From Sphingobacterium sp. UBA1575 (GTDB lineage: Bacteria > Bacteroidota > Bacteroidia > Sphingobacteriales > Sphingobacteriaceae): a stretch of 11,006 nt of DNA. The DNA lies in NCBI GenBank assembly GCA_002322865.1, contig DCOH01000060.1, positions 56,951 through 67,956 of the forward strand, given 5' to 3'. How positions within the stretch are numbered: the stretch's first letter is position 1; every line of letters starts with the position of its first letter. Under the pieces are notes generated by a model that was not told the DNA's origin, did not search any database, and was given only the letters and a program-made list of their open reading frames with translations. The position numbers and the translations under genes are program-made. Of the stretch, positions 5,557-11,006 are shown piece after piece.

Positions 5557-6366
5557 ATGGATAAAAATGAAATCATGATCAAGGATAAGCTGGAGCCTAA
5601 ACGACTCCTTAAAGTCGCTTTATTTGATCAACGAAAAACCAGCACTAAACCGCATAAACATAATGGGTACCTCGAATTGGTATATTTATCCCATACTTCT
5701 GGCAAACATACCATCGATACTCGTGAAATCGTGGTCAAGGCACCTTGTTTATTAGTAATCCGACAGGACAATGTGCATTTCTGGGAATTGGAACGCCCAG
5801 TGGAAGGTTATGTGGTTCTATTAAAAAGGGAGTTTGTGGAAAGAAGCTTGGATCAGGGATTTCTAAAATTGCTCGAGCAGATCAGTGGCTTTGATCAGAT
5901 TCTTTTAAAGGACGATACATCCATCTATGAGCTTTTGACCATTCTCGCCAAAGAAGAAAATCCGATGATCCAAGAAGCACTTTTTAAAGCGGTTCTGCTA
6001 AAAACACTGGAAAATCTACCCAAACCTGAATTAAACCTTCCGAGAAATAATAATCTATTTGATCGATTTGTAGAACTCATTGGCCAAAGTCGACCTATAG
6101 TGAACCATGTTGCCCATTATGCGGAAATACTGAATACCAGCCCTCAGAATCTCAATGCTTCCTGTAAGAAAAGGTCTGGGAAAACAGCTTCGCAAGTGCT
6201 TTCGGAACATATTCTTAAGGAAGCGCAAAGGCTATTATTATATACCGGAAAGAGCATTTCGGAAATTGCTTACGCATTGGGGTTTTCCGACAAGTCTCAT
6301 TTTTCCAAATACTTTAAGCGGAACCTAGGCATCCGTGCAAAGGATTTCCGCTTGCAGCAAGCTTAG
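5557..6366 (+). CDS. AraC-family transcriptional regulator, 269 aa
   Basis: The C-terminal ~100 residues form the double helix-turn-helix domain: a first HTH about 183-203 (NHVAHYAEILNTSPQNLNAS) and a second about 231-256 (SISEIAYALGFSDKSHFSKY followed by FKR). The second carries the classic AraC signature. The N-terminal ~90 residues (PHKHNGYLELVYL through LLVIRQDNVHFWELERP) look like an AraC-type cupin sensing domain with histidines H33, H35 and H74; the ligand is unknown. It is a cytoplasmic DNA-binding protein. The ATG at 5557 is the first in frame, but ATG 5575 (M7) is possible, since neither has a clear Shine-Dalgarno. The upstream terminator leaves only about 12 bases before the ATG, so the promoter probably overlaps the terminator region. 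The stop codon overlaps that of the convergent receptor gene by 4 bases. Its target is unknown; the neighbouring outer-membrane genes are candidates. Confidence 0.93.
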   Translation: MDKNEIMIKDKLEPKRLLKVALFDQRKTSTKPHKHNGYLELVYLSHTSGKHTIDTREIVVKAPCLLVIRQDNVHFWELERPVEGYVVLLKREFVERSLDQGFLKLLEQISGFDQILLKDDTSIYELLTILAKEENPMIQEALFKAVLLKTLENLPKPELNLPRNNNLFDRFVELIGQSRPIVNHVAHYAEILNTSPQNLNASCKKRSGKTASQVLSEHILKEAQRLLLYTGKSISEIAYALGFSDKSHFSKYFKRNLGIRAKDFRLQQA

Positions 6367-8807
6367 AATTCTTTTTCTCCAAATTCACTTTTTGGAAGTT
6401 TTATCAGTTGATTCAACCGCTGAAGATTGATGTTGAGATTCAACAGGAGGATATTCTTCTCATAGATGTAATTGGTGGTGGTATAGAAATCCTTGTCCCA
6501 AGTACTAATCCGTTGCTCATTGACGCCCCAATCTCCCAATTCTATATTTTGCCATTGCAATTGTGCCGTCATTGCACCTTTTAGGAAAGATTTGCTCAAA
6601 TTAAAATGCGGTGTCAAAAAGCGGGAATCTACGCCTTGAACGGTTGGTCTTTCGGAAAGATAATTTACCTGTAGGCCTGTACTCCAGTTTTTACCTAAAG
6701 AAGCCTGTAGGCCAGAATTGATGTTGTAGACCCAATCCCTATTCGTTTTCGTATCCTCGTAATCCAATACTTTTCCGGAAATGGAATAGTGGTATGCATT
6801 GAAACCCAAGTTCAGGGTCAGCCAAGGAAAAATCTTTCCATTGGCGCCAAGTTCGGCACCAAAACGTTTTGAATAGTCTGCATTGGTAAATACCCGGTGT
6901 AGGATGGTATCCGCATAGACGGAATTGACCCGTTGAATCGGGTTTTTACTATGTTGGAAATAAGCATTCAAGAATACGGTTCCGTTTTTGAGTTTTTTGA
7001 CCAAACCGGTTTCTGCATTGCTAATGAATTCGGGAAGAAGTTCGGGATCTCCCTGCTCCAACGTTTCGGAATGTTCCCTTTCTGGAATAGGGTTCAATTC
7101 GAAATTGTTATTTCGTTGTACCCTTCTGGCTGCGGCAATTTTCCAGGCTAGGTTGTTGCCTAGGTCATGCATCAGATTAAAGGATGGATACAATTGATGG
7201 ATGGAGTAGGGGTATTCCTCATTTTTATCCAGCAAAAGCACATCTCTTTGGTAATATTCGTAGCGTAGTCCAATGGAATATTGTGTCTTTTCCTGTTTTC
7301 TGTCGAATTGGGAGTAGACAGCATGTACGAGGTTGTTCGCTTTTAATTTTCCGGTAAATTCAGGGATCAACTGCAAATTGTTGTTGCCATTGATCGATTC
7401 CCAATATTCAAAATTTCCTTGCTGCTTGTCTGATCGTAACTGATAACCTGATAACAGTTCTCCAGCTTTTATTTTCCATTGATGGTTCAATTGCAGTCGT
7501 AGTCCATTCAACGGATTGGTATATCGGTTATCGGTATATTGGACCGTGTCTGTTCCTTTTTCGATATTGCTATTTTTCGTAGAACCATGAATGTTGGCAT
7601 GTTCATAAATAGCACCTAAAGTAAATGCGTGTTGTGGATTGACTTTGAACTGATAGGTTAGATCGATCAAATAGAATTCACCCTGTTTATTCTGCAGGTT
7701 GGGATTGAAATAGTTAGAGGTGCCCAATAACTCTCCAGTAGAAGGTTTTACGGTTCTATTGGTATAATGAATGTCGGCTATTCGGTCTTGGTATTTTTTA
7801 GAGGCCAACAATCCGATGCTGATGTTGTTTTGGTCATTAAATTCATAGGAACCATTCAACCGTAATCCATAATTGTATTTATCGAAGCTTCTTTCGCCTT
7901 TGGAAGGGAAAAAGGTCTGTCTATCGCCAATGATGGTATTGACGTCGCCATCCCTGAATCCTGCATTATCGTTTCGCAGGTAATTAGCAGAGCCGTTGAA
8001 TTCCAGTTTCTCCTTTTTGTATTGGAAAGCGATATCGGCTCCATATCGTTGTTGTTTCTTAAGGTTGTCATAATCGTCAATGCTGGGTAAACCGCCTTGA
8101 AGGTTCATGATCCATGAAAAACCACTTGCGATGTTCTTTTTCGTTTTGATATTAATGATTCCGGCTTTACCATCTGGGTCGAATTGTGCAGATGGGCTGC
8201 TGATGAATTCCACTTCCGAAACATCATTGGCTGCTATCTGGTTCAATATACTCGTAGGATCTACTAGGCTCGGTTTTCCATTGATCAACACCATCAACCC
8301 CGCATTTCCACGAACACTTAAATTTCCTTGGCCATCTAAAGCAACCGCAGGAAGATTTTTTACGATGTCTAAAGCAGTACCACCGACTGCATTCTTATAT
8401 TGGCTGGCTTGGTAAGTTTGCCTATCTGCACTGTGTTTTTGTGGCGTTTGTCCGGCAGTAACACTGATCTGTCCGATCTGGTTGACTGCTGGAGTCAATA
8501 GGATTTCGCCCAAATCCATCCGACCATTTTGCGTAATATTGATTTTGCTGGCATATTGTTTATAGCCGATGGACTTTATCTGTAGTTGATAATTGCCTTG
8601 CTTTAGCCTTTTAAATTCAAATTTTCCTATACTATCCGAAATCATTCCGTCCAATACCTTATGTTGTGCATCCAAAATGGAAATGGAGACATAAGGAATT
8701 CCCTGTTTACTAATGGAATCGATAATTCGACCAGTAAGGATACTTTGCTGTGCTTGAAGATTAATAAGGGTAAAGAACAGGCAGAATAGGAGGTAATATT
8801 TTTTCAC
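6363..8807 (-). CDS. TonB-dependent outer-membrane receptor, beta-barrel family 3 type, 814 aa
   Basis: The architecture is a signal peptide (about 1-19, ending LQAQ), then a carboxypeptidase-regulatory-like beta domain (about 23-106, ILTGRIIDSISKQGIPYVSI). A TonB plug follows (about 125-222, ALDIVKNLPAVALDGQGNLS, then VRGN, and VEFISSPSAQFDPDGKAGII with NIKTKK). The barrel runs from about 225 to the terminal FGEKEF. The SPSAQFDP-GKAGIINI motif marks the Bacteroidota group of TonB-dependent receptors with the OMP_b-brl_3 barrel. These take up or signal in response to unknown substrates. No SusD-like partner lies beside it, so it is unlikely to be a classical glycan-utilisation pair. The start is GTG (8807-8805): no in-frame ATG lies between it and the upstream stop, and the signal peptide begins there. 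It is convergent with the AraC gene and has no room for a terminator between them. Confidence 0.93.
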   Translation of the reverse strand: MKKYYLLFCLFFTLINLQAQQSILTGRIIDSISKQGIPYVSISILDAQHKVLDGMISDSIGKFEFKRLKQGNYQLQIKSIGYKQYASKINITQNGRMDLGEILLTPAVNQIGQISVTAGQTPQKHSADRQTYQASQYKNAVGGTALDIVKNLPAVALDGQGNLSVRGNAGLMVLINGKPSLVDPTSILNQIAANDVSEVEFISSPSAQFDPDGKAGIINIKTKKNIASGFSWIMNLQGGLPSIDDYDNLKKQQRYGADIAFQYKKEKLEFNGSANYLRNDNAGFRDGDVNTIIGDRQTFFPSKGERSFDKYNYGLRLNGSYEFNDQNNISIGLLASKKYQDRIADIHYTNRTVKPSTGELLGTSNYFNPNLQNKQGEFYLIDLTYQFKVNPQHAFTLGAIYEHANIHGSTKNSNIEKGTDTVQYTDNRYTNPLNGLRLQLNHQWKIKAGELLSGYQLRSDKQQGNFEYWESINGNNNLQLIPEFTGKLKANNLVHAVYSQFDRKQEKTQYSIGLRYEYYQRDVLLLDKNEEYPYSIHQLYPSFNLMHDLGNNLAWKIAAARRVQRNNNFELNPIPEREHSETLEQGDPELLPEFISNAETGLVKKLKNGTVFLNAYFQHSKNPIQRVNSVYADTILHRVFTNADYSKRFGAELGANGKIFPWLTLNLGFNAYHYSISGKVLDYEDTKTNRDWVYNINSGLQASLGKNWSTGLQVNYLSERPTVQGVDSRFLTPHFNLSKSFLKGAMTAQLQWQNIELGDWGVNEQRISTWDKDFYTTTNYIYEKNILLLNLNINLQRLNQLIKLPKSEFGEKEF

Positions 8808-8871
8808 GTTGTTTAGATTTTGCGTAAAAATAACAAAGCTTGGATAGTTTAAGGAATATGCATTGTTTTAT

Positions 8872-8900
8872 ACCATTTTATTTTCAAATGAACCATTTTA
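8872..8900. repeat. 9-bp direct repeat with 20-bp period
   Basis: ACCATTTTA occurs at 8872-8880 and 8892-8900, so the copies sit on the same face of the helix two turns apart. AraC-family regulators classically bind direct half-sites about two turns apart, so this is a candidate activator site between the two divergent genes. Link to any particular regulator is inference. Confidence 0.45.
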
Positions 8901-8941
8901 CTACTCGTGAAAGAGTACTCGGAAATATGGTTTATTTTTTG

Positions 8942-8949
8942 TATATTTG
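8942..8949 (+). promoter_or_regulatory. -7 promoter element (TATATTTG) for the tailed cold-shock gene
   Basis: This is an exact TAnnTTTG match, implying transcription from about 8955 and a leader near 88 bases before the ATG at 9043. A long leader is common for cold-shock genes. No convincing -33 TTTG lies 19-21 bases upstream. Confidence 0.55.
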
Positions 8950-9042
8950 TACACATTCAAAAGAGACCTCCATTTTTTTCCATTCTGCATTCTGCAAAAG
9001 AAAATCAAATCTCTCATTATTATTTAATCATAAAGGTATTTA

Positions 9043-9471
9043 ATGTCAAAAACTCAACTTACATTCAAGAAAAAAGAAACTGCAAAAAAGAAACAATTAA
9101 AGAAATTAGAAAAACAAGAAAGACGTGAGCAGAACAAAATGAACAATGACAAAGGAAAGTCATTGGAAGAGATGTTTGCTTATGTAGATGAATTTGGAAA
9201 TATTTCCAGCACGCCACCAACCCAACAGTATAAATTCAAGGAAGAGGATCTATTGCGTCCGCAGGATCAGGAAGATGAATTCTTGTTCGGGAAAGTGTCT
9301 TATTACAATGAAACCGGTAATTATGGATTTATCCGTGATAATGAAAGCCGTGAGACGGTTTATTTCAATGATAAATTGGCAGGAAAACTACTTTCATTGA
9401 ACCAAGCTGTGAAATATAAGTATACACGTACGAAACAAGGGAATCAGATTACGGAGGTCGAAGTCCTATAA
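9043..9471 (+). CDS. Cold-shock-domain protein with basic N-terminal tail, 142 aa
   Basis: Residues 1-36 are very rich in K, E and Q (TFKKKETAKKKQLKKLEKQE), probably a helical basic RNA-binding tail. Residues 37-80 are a linker with LEEMFAYVDEFGNI. Residues 81-142 match a cold-shock domain: FGKVSYYNETGNYGFIRD with RNP1-like NYGFIR (93-98), then RNP2-like TVYFND (105-110), and a final strand TEVEVL. The canonical RNP2 histidine of VFVH is replaced, so nucleic-acid binding may differ from CspA. Tailed cold-shock proteins of this layout are widespread in Bacteroidota; their target RNAs are unknown. It is cytoplasmic. The ATG at 9043 follows AAAGG about 8 bases upstream. It is convergent with a classical cold-shock gene, and the two share a bidirectional terminator. 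Confidence 0.88.
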   Translation: MSKTQLTFKKKETAKKKQLKKLEKQERREQNKMNNDKGKSLEEMFAYVDEFGNISSTPPTQQYKFKEEDLLRPQDQEDEFLFGKVSYYNETGNYGFIRDNESRETVYFNDKLAGKLLSLNQAVKYKYTRTKQGNQITEVEVL

Positions 9472-9494
9472 ATACTACTCTTTTTTAATAATGA

Positions 9495-9530
9495 AAAAGC
9501 AGCAATCGAATGATTGCTGCTTTTCTTTTT
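9495..9530. terminator. Bidirectional intrinsic terminator between two cold-shock genes
   Basis: AAAAGCAGCAATC (9495-9507) pairs perfectly with GATTGCTGCTTTT (9512-9524), 13 bp with the 4-base loop GAAT. The hairpin is flanked by A-runs and followed by CTTTTTT, so each strand has a U-tract. It lies 24 bases after the stop of the 9043-9471 gene and about 20 bases from the stop of the convergent 9546-9740 gene. Confidence 0.92.
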
Positions 9531-9545
9531 TAATAAAGTGAGGAA

Positions 9546-9740
9546 TTAACCGATAACGCGAACGTTAACTGCGTTTAATCCTTTTTTTCCATTTTCTACT
9601 TCATAAGATACTCTGTCGTTTTCACGAACTGGACCTTTAAGGCCTGTAGTGTGAACAAAAACATCAGCGCCACCATTTGATGGAGTAATAAATCCGAATC
9701 CTTTAGTCTCGTTAAAGAATTTAATAGTTCCTTCTTGCAT
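9546..9740 (-). CDS. Cold-shock protein, CspA family, 64 aa
   Basis: The complete single cold-shock domain has both RNA-binding motifs: RNP1 KGFGFI at residues 13-18 and RNP2 VFVH at 27-30. It is preceded by the typical GTIKFFNETKGFGF start and ends LNAVNVRVIG. The length is normal for the family (65-70). It binds single-stranded RNA and DNA in the cytoplasm as an RNA chaperone; whether it responds to cold is not shown by sequence. The ATG at 9740-9738 follows an AT-rich leader with no Shine-Dalgarno. A long leader with small hairpins, and a promoter overlapped by an inverted repeat, lie upstream. The stop is 46 bases from the shared bidirectional terminator's 3' neighbour region, and the convergent gene encodes a second, tailed cold-shock protein. 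Confidence 0.95.
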   Translation of the reverse strand: MQEGTIKFFNETKGFGFITPSNGGADVFVHTTGLKGPVRENDRVSYEVENGKKGLNAVNVRVIG

Positions 9741-9778
9741 TGTATTATTATTTTATTGATAAATTATTTTGTTTTTTT

Positions 9779-9811
9779 AAGGCCAAAAAATGCCTTGCTT
9801 TCAATTAAAGC
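9779..9811 (-). promoter_or_regulatory. Tandem small hairpins in the CspA-type leader
   Basis: Two adjacent stems occur: AAGGC (9779-9783) with GCCTT (9792-9796), and GCTTT (9797-9801) with AAAGC (9807-9811). They lie 39-71 bases upstream of the start codon in the presumed mRNA leader. Cold-shock leaders often form temperature-sensitive structures, but the stems here are short (5 bp each), so a role is only a suggestion. Confidence 0.35.
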
Positions 9812-9862
9812 TTTACAATGTATTGAATAGAAAAAACTATGCCGAAAATATTGTGATAACTT

Positions 9863-9889
9863 CAATAGGTCAAATGAACATACCTATTG
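9863..9889. repeat. 8-bp perfect inverted repeat over the CspA-type promoter
   Basis: CAATAGGT (9863-9870) and ACCTATTG (9882-9889) are perfect inverted copies separated by 11 bases. The -7 element proposed at 9875-9882 falls in the spacer. A two-turn dyad exactly over a promoter is what a repressor site looks like; alternatively the transcript could form a 5' hairpin. Confidence 0.55.
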
Positions 9890-9905
9890 CTTATAGACTT
9901 GTCAA
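9875..9905 (-). promoter_or_regulatory. Candidate promoter of the CspA-type gene
   Basis: On the minus strand TTGACA (9905-9900) is followed after a gap of about 20 bases from TTG by TATGTTCA (9882-9875), two mismatches from TAnnTTTG. Transcription would begin near 9868, giving a leader near 130 bases. Confidence 0.4.
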
Positions 9906-10009
9906 GTAACATTACGAAGGTAAGATATTTAATTGTAAAAGAAAGAATATTAATTTTTTATTCTGGTGAATATACATTTATACGTATCCCAGTAATTCGA
10001 ATATTTACT

Positions 10010-10028
10010 TAAAAACATCATGTTTTTA
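10010..10028. promoter_or_regulatory. 19-bp near-perfect palindrome upstream of the cytochrome gene
   Basis: TAAAAACAT (10010-10018) and ATGTTTTTA (10020-10028) are perfect inverted arms around one C. The palindrome ends 24 bases before the -7 element at 10053-10060, so its centre is near -47 to the expected start of transcription. That is a position suited to an activator. The regulator is unknown. Confidence 0.5.
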
Positions 10029-10052
10029 CTACTTAATACATTTTAATAATGG

Positions 10053-10060
10053 TAATTTTG
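10053..10060 (+). promoter_or_regulatory. -7 promoter element (TAATTTTG) for the cytochrome gene
   Basis: This is an exact TAnnTTTG match, 20 bases before the ATG at 10080, giving a leader of only about 14 bases. The -33 region is T-rich without a clear TTTG. Confidence 0.55.
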
Positions 10061-10079
10061 TGTTAAATGTTTAAATAGT

Positions 10080-10733
10080 ATGGGAACTGTCAGAAATATA
10101 AAATTAGCGAATACAGTACAAATACCTGTAAAGAAAAATGGACTTTTAAGATTATGGCATTGGCTAAATGCACTATTGATTTTCAGTACCTTAAGTATTG
10201 TTCTGATCAATTTCACGGTTCTGAATCCTTTAAATACCCAAAAGGCTTTATTAACTAAATTGAAAGACTTAGGAATTTCTGTAAATACTGATTCGCTTAA
10301 GCAGATCACCGAATTATTCAGTGATCGACTTTGGGTAATCCATGCTTATATAGGTTTTGGAATTGCAATTCTATATCTTTTTAGGATTTTAATTGATTTC
10401 CGATTACCAAAAAATGATCGCTTATTTTTCAGGCTGTCGCAGCTTCTTCGGTTCAAAACCGTTAAGAACCAACTGTTCGGTGCTTTATTCTTGGTCTTGT
10501 TTTACCTTTTGATCCTTATATTGGTAATAACCGGCCTTTCGATGCCCTTACAGCATTATATACCTGGCCTGGAAGGCAATATCCCCATGTTAAGTTTGAT
10601 CTTAAAAATTCATGGTACCTGCATGTATTTTTTGGTTGGATTTATTATCATCCATTTGTTTTACGTATTAAAAGCTGAATTGGGCGGATTTCCTGGTGTT
10701 ATTTCAAATATGGTTAATGGAGGTAAAAAATAG
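10080..10733 (+). CDS. Cytochrome b561-type membrane protein, 217 aa
   Basis: Four predicted membrane helices lie at about residues 24-46, 86-108, 134-155 and 175-198. Candidate haem-ligand histidines are H27 (RLWHWLNA, helix 1), H88 (WVIHAYIGF, helix 2), and H178 and H192 (KIHGT and IIIHLFY, helix 4). This is the arrangement of bacterial di-haem cytochrome b561 and Ni/Fe-hydrogenase b-type subunits (PF01292 family). Such proteins pass electrons between the quinone pool and a periplasmic or cytoplasmic partner. No hydrogenase, dehydrogenase or molybdoenzyme partner lies in this window, so the partner is unknown. A 30-residue extramembrane stretch between helices 1 and 2 (about 50-80) is unusually long and polar. 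The ATG at 10080 is the first in frame and lies 20 bases after a -7 motif. An AraC-type gene follows on the same strand after 63 bp. Confidence 0.85.
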   Translation: MGTVRNIKLANTVQIPVKKNGLLRLWHWLNALLIFSTLSIVLINFTVLNPLNTQKALLTKLKDLGISVNTDSLKQITELFSDRLWVIHAYIGFGIAILYLFRILIDFRLPKNDRLFFRLSQLLRFKTVKNQLFGALFLVLFYLLILILVITGLSMPLQHYIPGLEGNIPMLSLILKIHGTCMYFLVGFIIIHLFYVLKAELGGFPGVISNMVNGGKK

Positions 10734-10772
10734 GTTTGCTTTCAATAGGCTCCTCTTTATTCCCACAATTAT

Positions 10773-10780
10773 TATCTTTG
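10773..10780 (+). promoter_or_regulatory. -7 promoter element (TATCTTTG) for the last gene
   Basis: This is an exact TAnnTTTG match, 17 bases before the ATG at 10797. It suggests the AraC-type gene has its own promoter rather than relying on read-through from the cytochrome gene. No matching -33 motif was seen at normal spacing. Confidence 0.5.
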
Positions 10781-10796
10781 GGATAAACAGTAAGCC

Positions 10797-11006
10797 ATGG
10801 AAAAAAATCAGATCAATGCAGATGAGTTTGTGTCCAAATTTATGGATGGGAGTTTGAAGCATCTGACCTACATCCAAACCCCTATAAAAATATTTCCTTT
10901 GCGGGATATTGCACCATATCTTAAAACACCTGTACCCCCTATATTCTTTGGCTATAACCTGTTGATCCATATTACAGAAGGCTATTTTAACCAACAGATT
11001 GAATCT
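10797..11006 (+). CDS. Probable AraC-family regulator, N-terminal fragment (runs off window)
   Basis: Translation from the ATG at 10797 is open for 70 codons to the window end. The visible part, MEKNQINADEFVSKFMDGSL then PLRDIAPYLKTPVPPIFFGY and NLLIHITEGYFNQQIES, resembles the N-terminal sensing domain of a Bacteroidota AraC-family subgroup. That subgroup often has a TPVPP-(Y/F)FGYN-hydrophobic-HITxGxF pattern (recognised from memory, not verified). The DNA-binding domain would lie beyond the edge, so the call stays tentative. There is no signal peptide, so it is cytoplasmic. It follows the cytochrome gene by 63 bp on the same strand but has its own -7 motif. Confidence 0.6.
   Translation, partial: MEKNQINADEFVSKFMDGSLKHLTYIQTPIKIFPLRDIAPYLKTPVPPIFFGYNLLIHITEGYFNQQIES

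Larger units (their letters stand above)
8808..9042. promoter_or_regulatory. Divergent promoter region between the TonB receptor and the tailed cold-shock gene
   Basis: This region serves two divergent genes. On the plus strand a perfect -7 motif TATATTTG lies at 8942-8949. On the minus strand TATTTTTA (8832-8825) is one mismatch from consensus. A 9-bp direct repeat ACCATTTTA (8872-8880 and 8892-8900) has a 20-base period. A tandem CATTCTG repeat lies at 8981-8994 in the presumed leader. Confidence 0.5.
9741..10079. other. 339-bp gap between the divergent cold-shock and cytochrome genes
   Basis: No gene was found here. The left half is the long leader and promoter of the minus-strand cold-shock gene. 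The right half holds the palindrome at 10010-10028 and the -7 element at 10053-10060 for the cytochrome gene. An ATTCGAAT palindrome at 9995-10002 was also noticed. The remainder is plain AT-rich DNA. Confidence 0.6.

Noticed and set aside
6363..8807. SusC-like glycan transporter
   Set aside because: No SusD-like gene is adjacent, the length (814 aa) is short for SusC, and the plug motif fits the OMP_b-brl_3 receptor group.
10704..10994. 96-codon minus-strand frame at the window end
   Set aside because: It is antisense to the AraC-type fragment, whose residues are recognisable, and overlaps the end of the cytochrome gene.
1..11006. CRISPR array, tRNA, rRNA or toxin-antitoxin pair
   Set aside because: No regularly spaced repeats, no cloverleaf or rRNA-like segments, and no paired small genes of recognisable toxin or antitoxin type were seen by eye.

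Overview
The window looks like chromosomal DNA of a Bacteroidota bacterium, most likely of the Sphingobacterium/Pedobacter type (inference). It is AT-rich. It encodes a TonB-dependent receptor with an N-terminal carboxypeptidase-regulatory-like domain, and secreted proteins whose signal peptides end in Q at the +1 side. Several intergenic regions carry the Bacteroidota -7 promoter motif TAnnTTTG. Strong Shine-Dalgarno sequences are mostly absent, as is usual in this phylum.

Layout. 1-998 (-) is a pirin-family protein cut by the window edge. 1228-1848 (-) is an unrecognised membrane-anchored protein. About 1954-3754 is an island: two decayed copies of one IS4-type (DUF4372) insertion sequence lie in the same orientation on either side of a very AT-rich gene for a secreted WG-repeat protein. 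A 9-bp direct repeat (TAAAGTTTA) flanks the whole unit, so it may be a fossil composite transposon. 3756-4697 (-) and 4813-5460 (+) are divergent genes for a secreted protein and a small outer-membrane beta-barrel; a perfect 12-bp palindrome lies between them. 5557-6366 (+) is an AraC-family regulator whose stop codon overlaps that of the convergent 814-aa TonB-dependent receptor (6363-8807, -). 9043-9471 (+) and 9546-9740 (-) are two convergent cold-shock-domain proteins, one with a basic N-terminal tail and one a classical CspA type, sharing a bidirectional terminator. 10080-10733 (+) is a cytochrome b561-type membrane protein. 10797 to the end (+) is the N-terminal part of what is probably another AraC-family regulator.

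No single pathway unites the genes. The clearest themes are outer-membrane and secreted proteins with nearby AraC-type regulators, and a pair of RNA-binding cold-shock proteins. The least ordinary part is the 1954-3754 island. Its transposase remnants include one with an in-frame internal deletion joining the N- and C-terminal ends, and one inactivated by a CAG-to-TAG-type nonsense codon and a lost C-terminus. Several well-formed inverted or direct repeats sit exactly at promoters and are listed as candidate operators. No complete known defence system, CRISPR array, rRNA or tRNA gene was seen.
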